In this document: positions 48,631 through 61,292 of the stretch, in pieces
Layout of the letters: the number at the start of each line of letters is the position of its first letter
How positions within the stretch are numbered: position 1 is the stretch's first letter
From: Sorex araneus
Lineage: Eukaryota; Chordata; Mammalia; Eulipotyphla; Soricidae
Reading direction: 5' to 3'
NCBI RefSeq assembly: GCF_027595985.1
Contig: NC_073304.1
Location: forward strand, 216,162,500 to 216,226,499
DNA: 64,000 nucleotides
The notes under the pieces: generated by a model
Databases searched by the model: none
Told to the model about the DNA's origin: nothing
The model's input: the letters and a program-made list of their open reading frames with translations, nothing else
Translations under genes and position numbers: made by a program

Positions 48631-51600
48631 GTCTCGGTGGGAGTTGGGAGTCTCCCAAGCAGCACTCAAGAAGTTTGGGGGTCATGCCCGGCGATTCTCT
48701 GCCAACTAGCCTGGACCCCAGCACTTTGCTGCTGCCCAGACCAGCCAGGGCCACACCCACAGTGCTCGGGATTCAAACTCAGGGCCTCACAGAAAGCCTC
48801 AGAGACAGTCCTGGGGTTCGGGCGCTCGCCTTGCATGCGGCCGACCTGGGTCCAACCCCGGCCCTGCATGTGGTCCCCGAGCCCCGTCAGGAGTGACCCC
48901 TGAGCAGAGTAAGCCCTGAGGACCACCGGGTGTGGCCCCAACTCCCTCTCACCCTGGAAAAAAGGAGGCTCCTGAGTGCGGGGTGGCGGTGCTGTCAGGG
49001 TGGAGACCACCCACACTCGAGGCTCACCCCGTGCCCCTCCCCAGGCGCCTCCCTAACCGAGTGCCCAGTCTGCGGATGCTTCGAAGCTTCTTCACAGACG
49101 GGGTGAGTGTCGAGTATGCACAGGGTGGGGGGCGGGGGGAGGGGGGAGCTCTGGGCACCGAGGTACTCCTTCCTCTCACACGTGATGCCGGCACCGTCCC
49201 TCTGAGGCCAAAACACGTCCATGGTCTCAGCCGCCGGTTCCCTGGGTCACTCCCCACCTCTTGGTCAGGCTTTCCCGGGAGCCTTCACGCCCTGCTCGCG
49301 TCCTTGGCCACTTTACCTTGTCCTCCTGCGCCCCTGCTGACCTCTCCCCTGCCTACCCCCTCCCCAGCAGGAATGAGAGCTCCGGGAGATGGGGGCGTCC
49401 CTGGCTTTGCTCGGGGCTTCACCCCTGGGGGTGCCTCGGCGGGGCCTGTGGCCATCAGGATCTTGGGGCTCGGTTGGGAAGGTGGGGTGCGGGGGCTGGG
49501 TGAGAGCCCAGGAGTGTTGGGCTTTTACAGCCTCAGGACTGGGGGGAGGCTCCGGTTCCAGCCCCTCCAGCCCTCCTTGTCCCGGACTTACCCCATCTGC
49601 TGCTTCCTTGGCGGGCCTGTTGACGCTCTGGCTTCCTCTGTTTAACACTTCGTGCACCCGACTCCCTGCCACATTTGCTTGGGCTGTTGACGTCCCTTGT
49701 CCCTCCTTCCCCTGTTTATTGAACTCCATGTTGACACAAGCGCTTCCTCTGTTTCCTCAATTCCTCCGTGTCTATAAAGCTCAGGAAGGTTCCAGATTGA
49801 CCTTCCTAGAGTGGCGGGGCGTGTGGCCGGTAGGTCACAGCCTTTCCTCCTCTTGGGCCTCCCATGACCCGGCCCCGAGGGGTTCAGAGAGGGCCAGCCA
49901 GGCCCCGGAGGCCACACAGCACAGGCCCCAGCCAGCCCCGAGCAGGGCGGGGGAGCGGCCCATGAGGTTCCCGCGATGCTGGTGCTACGGGCACCCTCTG
50001 CAGCTGCCCGGTGCTGTCTCGCTGCAGTCCCTGGACAGCTGGGGCACTTCGGAAGATGCCGAAGCTCCTGCCAAGCGGCACTCCACGTCGGACCTCTCGG
50101 ACGCGACCTTCAGCGATGTCAGGAGGGAAGGCTGGCTGTGCTACAAGCAGGTCCTCACCAAGAAGGGGAAGGTAAGCAGGCGGGAGCGAGCAGCCGGAGG
50201 AGGACAGAGACCGGCCCGGCGCCCACCCACCGCCTCCAGAGGCCCGAGGGGCCGAGACGGGCTGCCGGGGAGAACTTCCCGGGGACCCAGAGGACTCAGG
50301 ACAAGGAGACCGGCAGAGCAGTGGTCTTTGCTGGCGACGGAACGGACCCCGTGGTACTTAGAATCGGGATGGAAGTGGCCTGAGGTGACCTGGCAGTCAC
50401 TCCCCACCCTATGCCCATCCCCCAGTGGCCACTGGGACTCCTGGCTGTGAGGCCGAAGGACAGGTGGCTCCAGTGGGGCGCAGTCAGCCCTCAGGGGCTG
50501 TATGGGCAGCGGAGCCTTCAGGTTTCATCTGGAGGGGGCCGGGAAGGCCCGGAGCCCCGTCCTCTGCCGCCCCTCCAAGTGAATTCGACAGGGCCAATCC
50601 CCTCGGCTAACCCAGGGGAGAGACGAGGGAGGAAGCGCAGGCCCGGGCCGGAGGTGGGGGGTGGCAGGCCTGGGGGAGCCCAGCACCGATGACTCACTTG
50701 CCCGTGACTGGCTGTTCCCGCCTGTAAACGGAATTAATAATGACCCCAGCTGGCACTCCTGATGATGAAGCTAAGAGCTCATCGCTAGCCTAGCAAGAGG
50801 GGGCAGCCATGTTTCTGCTTGCTGCTCTTACTAGAACTTTCCATCCGGCCTTCTCGGGATCTTGTACCAGCCAAGAACCTCAACTTTTATTTTTATGTTT
50901 TTGGGCGGGGAGAGGTTACACTGGGCCATGCTCAGGCATCACTCCTGACTCTGCACTCAGGGATTCAGGGATTATTCCTGGCGGTGCTCAGGGGACCACA
51001 GGGGATGCCAGGAATCGAACCCAGGTCGGCCACGTGTAAGGCGAACACCCTCCCCACTGTGCTATCACTCCAGCCCTTAGAACCTCAGCTTTGCAGCACA
51101 TGTGCTTGACCTTCTTGCCTGGCCAACTTCCAGCGCCAGGCCCTGGGCAGCCCCTTTACCTCCCGAGCCTCACTTTTCAGACCCTGAGATGGGGGCAATG
51201 ATGTTCTTTCCCCACCTGTCCCCACCAATACCAGCCCAGGGCAGCCACCAGTGTCTGCCCGCGCCCCAACTCTCGGTGGAGCCTGGGTGGGTGGTGGGGG
51301 AGCGGGCCTGTCGGCCTTGTTCTGATGAGGAGAAAAATGATATTGCCCAAGAGTGACAAGTGCCTGACTGTGCGGGTGGGGGCGTCTGGGGGAGAAACTG
51401 CGGCAGGCCACCCTAAACTCAGCGGGGTGGGGAGGAGGTCCAGGAGCCAAGGTAAGAAGAGGTGGGCCCCTCCCTTGGCATGTGGGACCTTTGAGAGGTC
51501 ACGGTAGGGGTGGAAGTGTGGCCTCAGTGACACACGGAGACAAGGCCACCACTGCCATTGTCTGGGTGAGCAGAGGACACCAGGGAGCGGGGAGGGGACA

Positions 51601-54600
51601 GTCTGCAGTTTAGAGGGAGGCTCTAGGGGAAGGCCGGCCTTGCTGCAGGCAGGGCGGGGAGGAGGAGGGAGGAGGCAGCCCTGGTTTCTGGGTCCTCAGC
51701 GTGGGCTGTGGGTGGCGGCGGGGGCCCTCCCCGGAGCCACAGGCCACTGGAGCAGCAGGTTTGGGGAGAGGAAGCCCAGGGTTCCGCGGGAGCTTATGAA
51801 ACCAGCGGGCTCCGAGACATCCCCCAGTGGTGGTGTCCCGAAGACAGGGGACCCCCGAGGCCCGGCACTCGGGAAGGAGGTCCCCAGAGAGGGCACCTGG
51901 GGGTGCAGGGGTGTGGGCATGCAGAGGGAGAAAACGAGGCATCACAGGGGCAGGGAGGCCACGGAGAAGAGGCTGCAAATGGCAGGAAAGCCTGGCAGTG
52001 GATGCCGGGGTGATGGGGCTCAGGGTGCAGCAGGGTGAGCGGTGTGAACCGAGGAAGGGGGACCCCATGTAGACAAACCTTGGAGCCCCTGGGAGGCTCC
52101 AGTGAGCACTGCAGGCCCCCATCAGCTACGGGTCTGTCCCCCACTCCCGGGACCTCAGAAATTCTGGTACAGTGTTTCCTGGGCAGAACGATGGGCTGGC
52201 CCCTTCTGCCCACTGGCTATTCTGGAACTTTCCATGCCATCCACCCAGGGCCCTTTCATTTGAGTCCTCAGTGTTGGGGCGTGGATGGGGGACAGAGTTT
52301 CTCAGGTCAGCTTTCATGCCCTGTCCACCGCTGGGGCACCCAGCCAGGGGGCTGTTCCCACAAAGTCAGACTCCCCTGCCAGCCAGGCTGGCAAGGAGGG
52401 GTATGAAACGTACCTGCAGCTGTAAGATCCAGCATTGGGGTTTTTAATTCTGGGGGCCCCCCAAGGAGTGCTCAGGGGACCCAGGGACGACTCCTGGTGG
52501 TACTCAGCCATCAATGCCTGAACCCTAGAAAGCAGCGTTGCTTATGCCTCCAGCGTGTCCGGGACCATCAGGGCCACATCTGGTGATTCTCGGGAGACCA
52601 GGCAGTGCCAGGGACCCAACCTGGTGGGCTCAGCACTGGAGCTGGCTGCCACCATGAAGACCAGTTTGCTCACCTCTCGGCTTACCATCACAGGGACATT
52701 GATGCGAGGGGAGGAGCCTTGACATGTCCTAGAATACCTCGTTGGCCAGGCTCAGAGAGGACCCGCGTCCCAGCCCTCCCACCCCACACATCAACATTCA
52801 CCCGGAAGGGCCCGGAAGTTGGGGGAGGTGGGCGTGCCTCATTTGTGGGCGTGGCCTGCACTCGTGGGTGTGGCCTTCCTCATGGGCGTGGCCTTGGCGT
52901 GGGGCTGACTGGAGCTGGGCTGTTCCCACTCTCCTGCATTAAGGGCAGAGGCTGGTGCTGGGTGCGGCATAGCAGTGGGCCACCAGCCAGAGGAAGGGAG
53001 CCTGTCTGGGTGCTCCGAGGCAACCATTCATTTCTTCAGTAGCTAGTGGTGCACGCTCCGTCCGTCGGCGACACGGAAGGACCGGCATCTCCCTGCGCAG
53101 GCGCAGGAGGGTACCACTGCACGGCACGTGCGGCGTGTCCAGCCTGCGACTCAGTGAGCTCCGGGGAGGATGCACAAGGCGGTGACGTCTGAGCTCAGAC
53201 CGGAGGGGTGAGAAGGAGGCCAGAGATGGGGGCTCCAGCAGAGGGTCCCCAACGCCTATGGGCTTGGCTTGCTCTTGGCCAAAAGCCCCTTTGGGAGGCA
53301 AGACGAGAAAGGAGGTGGGAGAAGAGATGGGTTTGGAGAGGCTGGGGACCAGGTGGTGTGAAAGCTTAGACTGCGGGGCGGGAGAGATAGTACAGTGGAT
53401 AGGGCGCTTGCCTTGCTCGCGGCAGACCTAAGGTTCGAGCTCCGGCATCCTGTACGGTCCCCCGTGCGCTGCCGGGAGTGATCCCTGAGTGCAGGAGTAA
53501 GTCCTGGGTATCACTGGGTGTGGCCCCCAAACAAGACAAAAAGATTGGATACCAAGGGACTGTGCGAACCAGAGAGGCTGCTGAGGGGCCCAGGGTCAGC
53601 CACACCTCCGCCTCGCCCCACAGATGCCATCACACCTACAGGGTGTGACAGCCAAAACGTCTTACCCAGCTGGAACCATCAAACCGAGGGTAGGGCACTT
53701 GCTTGCCTTGCATGTGGCTGACGCAAGTTTGATCTTTGGCATCCTGTATGTTAAACCCCCAAGTCCTGCCACTAGTGATCTCTGAGTTCAGAGATGTGAC
53801 CCCCAAACTAATGCCCCCCCAAAGAAAACAATGTCCTCCCTGTGGATAAATCACCCCAGCTGGCAGACGCTGGTGTGGAAGATGGTGTGGGGTGCTAGAG
53901 GGGGGACTGAGCAGGAACAGTGGCTTTTGGAAGAAAACCAAGAAAGGGTTTGGAGAGAGTAGGGGAGGCTGGCTGAGTCACAGGACCCTGAAGGCCTGAG
54001 AGAAGGGGGGTTCTGGAGGGAGAGACATTAAAGCAGCTGAGCAGGTGTGTCAGCTGCTGTGTGGGGTGCCCAAGAATGGCCTGATGAAGACTTTGTCATG
54101 TTGGAGGGGACCTCAATTGCCCTCTGCACCCCCTGGGGCCTCTCGTGCATTGCCAAGACCAGATGGGGTTGCATGCTAGCATTTATTTTTATTTATTTAT
54201 TTATTGTACTTATTTATTTTTGCTTTTTAGGTCACACTCAGCAATGCTCAGGGGTTACTCTTGGCTCTGCACTCAGAAAGTACTCCGGGTGGTGCTCTGG
54301 GGACCATATGGGATGCCAGGGATCGAACTCTGGGTCGGTCGCAGTCAAGGCAAATGCCCTATCTGCTGTACTATTGCTCTGTCCCCAGATGCTAGCATTT
54401 ATGGAGCGGGAGAGGGCTGGACGTGGCTCCACGGGCTCACGCATTTTTGCACACAGGAGCATCCCCCCTCACCCCCAGACCCCGGAACTGCATATTCCCA
54501 CTGGCCCCCAGCAGAAAGCCACAGCAGCTCCTGAGCACCTGTAGGTTTGGGCCAGAAAATAGAACAAGACTTTAAGAATTGGACCTGATGGGCTGGAGTG

Positions 54601-57600
54601 ATAGCACAGCCGGTAGGGCGTTTGCCTTGCACGCGGCTGACCCAGGTTCGATTCCCAGCATCCCATATGGACCCCTGAGCCCTGCCAGGAGTGATCCCTG
54701 AGCACAAAGCCAGGAATAAGTCCTAAGCACCGCTGGGGATGACTCCCCTAGCCCCCAACAAAAGAAAAAAGAAGGGGCTGGAGCAATAGTACAGCGGGTA
54801 GGGCGTTTGCCTTGCACGCGGTCAACCCAAGTTTGATTCCCAGCATCCCATATGGTCCCCTGAGCACCGCCAGGAGTAATTCCTGAGTGCAGAGCCAGGA
54901 GTAACCCCTGTGCATCGCCGGGTGTGACCCAAAAAGCAAAAAGAGAAAAAAGAAAATAGAGTGAGAGGGAGCTGGGAGCTCTCTGGATGGGTTTCCAGCC
55001 GGGAGAGAGGCTGAGCTTCGGGGTCCTGAGGTCCTGAGCTCAGGGCCCCGCGGGGGCGGGACTGGGAAGCACCGGAAGCTTCTCGCGGGCCGGAGTCGCA
55101 GCCTCGCAGCCGAGAGAGCGAGCTGGGACCCAGGCCCGCCCCTCACGCGCGCCCCTTCCGTCTCTCCCTCGTGTCTCCTGCAGAAAGCTGGCGGCGGCCT
55201 GCGCCAGTGGAAGCGGGTGTACGCCGCGCTGCGGGCGCGCTCGCTCTCCCTGAGCAAGGAGCGGCGGGAGCCCGGGCCGGCGGCGGCGGGGGCGGCGGCG
55301 GCCGTCGCAGGTGAGGACGAGGCGGCGCCCGTCTGCATCGGCTCCTGCCTGGTGGACATCTCCTACAGCGAGACCAAGAGGAGGCACGTGTTCCGGCTGA
55401 CCACCGCTGACTTCTGTGAATATCTCTTTCAGGCTGAGGACCGGGATGACATGCTGGGCTGGATCAGAGCGATCCGGGAGAACAGCAGGGCCGAGGGCGA
55501 GGTGAGGGCTCCGGCCGGCCCGGGGGCCAGGGAGGGCAGGGGAGCCTTTCTCTCGGTGCCCTCTGAGCCTCAGTTTCCCCTTCCGTAAAAGGGACAGGCA
55601 GGAGCGCCCCTGGCCACTGTAGGTCCGAAGTTTTGGGGTGAGATGGGAAGGCGCACGCAGAGTCTGGCCTCAGTGTCCCCGCTGCAAAGGCCACAGCCAT
55701 AGTAGCTAGAGGAAGCACAGTCCTAACCCGCCGCCTGCAAGGTCTGGCTCTGCCGGGGAGCCCCCCACCCCTGCCTCTTGCTGCAGGCTGCAGCTCAGAG
55801 GGTCTCCCATGGTGCCGTTACAGAGTGAGGTGCCCTCCCCCTGTGCCAGACTGGCCTGACCTTTCTGGCACGCGGTCCTGTCTGCAGGGCATGGACATGT
55901 TGACCCTGGGCACAGGCCAGGAGGCCAGAGCTTTGGCAGCAGGCAGTGGGGCTTGGGCCAAGGGACTTTGGCAGGAATTTGGGGAGAACGGCTCTCAGTG
56001 GCGCCCCCTCCTGGGAAGCCACAGTAGCTCAGGGACTGGCTCTGGGCCGCAGTTTCCACCTCTGCCCACCCGCTCTACCCACTGCTCATCTGCAATGGAT
56101 TTGTACTGCAGGGCCTGGGCTGGGGGTGGCGAGTCTGTGACACAGGACAGCAGGCCTGCCCCAATCTAGGTGCTGGGCCCTGTGCTCTCCTGCCTGAGCC
56201 CCACTGCAGGGAGGAAAGGGGCCGAATCTGGGGCCCCGGCCTGGAGATGTCTGGCTGGGCTGTCGCCGACACCGCCTGGGCAGGGCTTCTGTGCCACCTG
56301 CATGATCACACGAGCGGTGCACATCAGCTCCTGCATAATTTTGCGCCCCAGCCCTGCGGGCACCATATTCCCCCCCACGTAACTGCCGAGGGAATGGAGG
56401 CTGAGAGAGGCCAAGTGGGTTACCCCAGATCACCCAGCTAGTGAAGAGGGCTCAGGAGTCCTGCTCTGGTCTTGCCCCAGGGTCTGCGGGCATGTGAAGC
56501 AGAGGGGAGGCTGAGGCAGGCCAGGTCAGCGTGGTGGTCTGGCGTGGGCACTGACAGCCTCTGCTCTCTCTTCCCTCCCGCTCCAGGACCCCGGCTGTGC
56601 CAACCAAGCTCTGATCAGCAAGAAGCTTAATGATTACCGCAAAGTGAGGTGAGTCTGTGCGCGCGGCTGGCACCCCAGGCAGAGGTTCTTCCTGGCCCAC
56701 TGTCGGGGGGGAGGCCCCCGTCTGCTGGGGTGGGGGCAGCAAGGTGACTGGGGCCACTGACCTCCGGTTCCCAGAAGGCAGAGCGGGATTGCAGATGTCC
56801 GCAGTGCTGGCCCCCGGGTGAACATTCCTTCCTTTCTCTGTGCAGCCATAGCTCTGGGCCTAAAGCCGATTCCTCCCCTAAAGGCTCTCGTGGCCTGGGG
56901 GGCCTCAAGTCTGAGTTCCTCAAGCAAAGTGCGGCCCGCGGCCTCAGGCCTCAAGACCAGTCTGCAGGGAATAAAGGTAGGAACAGGACTGCTCTGTGTG
57001 TGTGTGTGTGTGTGTGTGTGTATACATGTGTGCAGTGTGAATGCAAGTCTGTGCATGCATGTGCATGAGTGTGTGCATGTATGTACGTGCATAAGTTTGT
57101 GTGTGCTTATGTATGCATGCTGGCGTATATGTGTTATATGCATGTGTATGCATTTGTACATGCTTGTGTGTATGCACATTTGTGTATGCTTGCTTGTGTA
57201 CTGTGTGCACGTGTGCTTGCCGGTGTATGTGCTGTGTGCATGCATGCTTGTGTGCCCATGTATGTGCTGTATGCGTGTGTGTGTGTGCAGGCTTGCATGT
57301 GTGTATGTGTGCCTGCTTGTGTGTGCACAATCTGTGTCTGCCTGTGTGCATCTGTGCACGTGTGTATGTGTGCACCTCTTGTCCAGATGTGTGGGTCTGC
57401 AAGGGTCCAGGGACCCCCAAGGTCTCCGGTCTGGATGGTGAGGGGCTGACGTCCCACCTGGGGGAGGCAGACCCTTGGTAGAGGATGCTTTTCAGGGCCA
57501 TGGGGCTGTCTTTCCGTGGCCTGGGGTCCTCGAATCTGAGTACCTCAAGCAAAGTGTAGTGCAGAGCCTCAGGTCTCAGGACCAGTCTGCTTTGGGTTGC

Positions 57601-60600
57601 TAGAGAGTTCTACCTTTGCTTGTGCCACCACCTGGAGCCAGCCTTGAGGCCACATGGACATCCTCAGGGTGCACCGAAGCTTTCCCAGGGATAAATTCCT
57701 GTCTGGACTTTCTCTCTCGGGCTGTGATTTGCCTCCCCCAGCCTGGTTGCTGCTCGGCCAGTGTCCCCAGGCGTGTCCCCCGGCGTCCTCTCGTGCATGA
57801 GCGTGGGGAGCTTGCTGCCTTCCCTGGCCACCGGCTCACCCCCACTCTCTCTTCTCCCCAGATGACGGTGCTGCGCCCCCCAGAACTCCGTGGGGCATTA
57901 ACATTATCAAGAAGAACAAGAAAACAGCACCCCGGGCGTTTGGGGTCCGGCTGGAAGAGTGCCAGCCGGCCACGGAGAACCAGGTGGGTCCCTGGCCCCG
58001 GGTCGAGGTCCAAGGCTGGGGGCCATGGACCCGGCTCTTCACCACATCTCTCTGTAGACATGACTGGGAAGCCAGCCCAGGAAGGGAAGTCCCCCCAGAT
58101 CCAATCCCTCTGGGCGGGGGCAGCAGAGCGGAGGTGGCAGCGGCATCCCTGACCCCTGCCCGCACCCCTCACACCCCAGCAAGCCGCCTACACTCACTCT
58201 TTCTAGAATGGTCCTTGCAGGGCTCTGCCTGGCTTGCAGCCCCCCCCCCGCCCCCTGGTGAGGGGCGCTCACCCACGCTCACGTCTCCCTGTGTCCACAG
58301 CGCGTCCCGCTGATCGTGGCAGCCTGCTGTCGCCTGGTCGAGGCTCGGGGGCTGGAGTCCACGGGCATTTACCGGGTGCCCGGGAACAACGCAGTGGTGT
58401 CCAGCCTGCAGGAGCAGCTCAACCGCGGGCCTGGGGACATTAACCTGCAGGACGAGGTGTGTGAAGGGCGGAGGCTGGCACCGGGTACTCGGGGTGTTTG
58501 CTGACGGGAGACCAAGTTTGCAGACTTCCGATGTGGGTAGCTGTGCCCTCCCTCTGGTCGGCGGTGTCCCCAGGGGGCGTGCGGGGGCTGCCTCCCAGTA
58601 GGCAGCACAGGGGTTTCAGGTTTAAGGGACAGAGATCTGGGACCCAGGGGCTGAGGGCAGCTCCCTGAGGCCCGGAAAAGAGTCACCGACACTGGCCACG
58701 TCCAGGACCCAGAGCGAACAGGCTGGAAGCCTTGAACGTTCTCCCTGTTTCTTTTTTTTTTTTTGCTTTTTGGGTCACACCCGGCGATGCACAGGGGTCA
58801 CTCCAGGCTCATGCACTCAGGAATTACTCCTGGCGGTGCTCAGGGAACCATATGGGATGCTGGGAATCGAACCTGGGTCGACCGCGTGCAAGGCAAACCT
58901 TACCCGCTGTGCTATCACTCCAGCCCTGTTCCCGTTTCTTTCACAGCCTTTTAAATTAGGGAGAACGTGACCAGGTTCAGGGGTCAGGGACATGGGCCTT
59001 GACCCCAGGGTCAGTACCCTCCTCCTCCCCCCAAGCACCACTGGACATAGCTCTGGTGGTCACCAGCAGCGCTGGCCCGAGGCTCTGTCGGCTCCCTGGC
59101 CCTCTGGGGCACTGCTTCAGCCCCTCCCTCCGTAATTGAAAACAAGTGTGGAAAGTGTCTTGCCTGGGGCCCTGTGAAGCTGGGGCCTGGCGGGGTTTGA
59201 CCTCGGACTCCTGCTGCAGAGGAAGGGGGTGTCAGTGCTTCCGGTTCGGGTGGCTGTGCCCTCCCCCTGGCTGCAGGCTTGGGCCAGGGGGTGTGTCTCA
59301 GGATCTTGGGGTCCCAGAGATACTGGGGGGGTTTCAGGGGGCGGGTACTTGTTTTTATTTTACTTTTTTGCCACACCTAGTGGTGCCCAGAGCTTACTAC
59401 TTGGCTGTCTGCTCAGAGATCATTCCTGGCAGGCCCTACCCACTGTGCAGCCCTACCCACCGTACTGTCGCTCTAGCTCACCCACGCTTACTTCAGTGAG
59501 AGCAACCCCACCTTGGTCTGTTACTTGTTGTTGGGCTGTGTTTGGTTCTGGGGCCACACCTGGTGGTGCTCGAGAGCCACTCTCTGTGCTAGTGGCCCCC
59601 GAGGTGCCAGGGGTGGTGGGGGGCCTCCAGTGTGCCCGGCCTGTGCTCGGCTGGCCCCTCGGGCTCTCTCTGGCCCCTCTGTGTGTCGTTCTGGGTGCTC
59701 ACGTTCAGTTTTACTTAGCGCAAGGATTGTACTGAAAGAGATGCTTGGAAAACCGCCAGTGTGGGCGGAAGGCCCCGTGAGTCACCTCCCTCGGGAACAG
59801 GGGGAGGCAAGAGGAGGACCGTGACACTCAGCCCAGGGCCAGAGCGTGGACGGGGAGCCTGGGACAGAAGCAGGACGCCGTGAAGGCGGGCAGCCCAGGA
59901 AGGGCTGTGATGGCTCTCTGGAACCCCCGAGGAGGGTCTGAGCATTGCATGGAGCAGAGCAGGGCCCCTGGGCTCGTGGCCACGGGGCTGGGGGCCAGGC
60001 AGTGGACAGATCCGCTGGGGAGGCCTGAGGCGGGGATAGGGAAAGAGGCTCCTGGGGGTTGTGGGTCAGGTGCAGGAACGAGCTAAGGCTTAAATATGCA
60101 GACCCTGGGGTCGGTCCCAGCGCTTCGGGAACCCCCCAAGCTCCACTGGGTGCGGCCCTGGGGGCTCCCAAGCACCGCCAGGTGTCCAGGGGGGAGGTGA
60201 GGGATCTAGGCTGAGTGTCTGGGCCCCTGGGTTGTGGGGAGAGGAGGAGGAGGAGGAGCTGTGTGGGAGGGAGGAGGGAGGGCCAGGGAAAAGCCAGAAG
60301 TTTGAGTTGGAGGTGGAGGAGACCCCAGTTCAAGTCCTGACACCGCCCCATCCCCCCTAACATCACTGGGGGCACCGGGTGCAGCCCCTCAAATCAAGAA
60401 GTCAGAAGGGGGTGGGGGTGGGCAGGAGGGGGAGGATGTGTCGGCTGATACCCCCCCACCCCCCAGCATCTGGGGTGATGGTTAGTCACCCACACAGGCA
60501 TGACCATGACGCCACAGAGACCAGACAGAGAGTGGGCTGGAGAGGGCTCAGGGTCAGTGCCGGGCCGGGGAGAGGGGTGAGTGCATGGTCTGCCCCCCTG

Positions 60601-61259
60601 CGGCCCGGAGGTGGTCTGCTCTCTATGGTGGGGCAGTGGAAGTGGGCTGCTGCCTGACCCCTGGGAGCCTGCGGGGAGGGCACTGCCTTGTGGTGTGGGT
60701 CTGTGCGCCCTGTGTTTGCTGGAGGGGATTGTGTGGCCTCCCGGCCTCAGTTACTAGTTTATTCCCGCTGCTCCCTTTGCGTTGGGGCCTGGGACTCTGT
60801 GTGGGCGGATGGTGCCCCCTGGTGGGCGGACAGGATAATGACCCGCGTTCTCCTGGTCAGGGCCCATTTACTTAGCTCAGGGCTTCCTCCCTCTGACCCT
60901 GCAGCCACCCGCCCCCTAGAAGCCAATGAGCACCCCAGCCCCCGCACTGTAAAAACCTGAGTGTTTCCTCCTTGGGGGAGACAGTTCAGCTGCAGGTGAC
61001 CAAGTGAGGTCCTGCCCCCCAGAGCCTGGTGCCAGGGACAAGGGTCCTGACCCTCTGGGTCAGGGGAAGAGGGGAGTCTAAAGAAACCAGGGGAGGGGGC
61101 TGGAGCGATAGCACAGCGGGTAGGGCGTTTGTCTTGCACATGGCCGACCCAGGTTCGATTCCCAGCATCCCATATGGTCCCCTGAGCACCGCCAGGGGTA
61201 ATTCCTGAGTGCAGAGCCAGGAGTAACCCCTGTGCATCGCCAGGTGTGACCCAAAAAGC

Positions 61260-61292
<33 letters not shown>

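Larger units (their letters stand above)
48228..49044 (+). other. ARHGAP23: intron 9 of ARHGAP23
   Basis: Almost entirely repeat: a reverse SINE, a long CT tract and old SINE pieces. The acceptor CCCTCCCCAG/G follows at 49044. Confidence 0.85.
50172..55183 (+). other. ARHGAP23: intron 11 of ARHGAP23 (5 kb)
   Basis: Single-copy-looking sequence at 50172-50880, 51080-52440, 52690-53370, 53830-54170 and 54960-55183, with SINEs between. The last 220 bases are CpG-rich. No further exon is seen. Confidence 0.8.
56977..57861 (+). other. ARHGAP23: intron 14 of ARHGAP23
   Basis: Contains a TG array, a decayed exon 14 copy and about 260 bases of single-copy-looking sequence before the acceptor TTCTCCCCAG. 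Confidence 0.85.

Noticed and set aside
56634..57552. Cys/Val- and His/Thr-rich frames across the TG arrays
   Set aside because: They are translations of TG/CA simple repeats.
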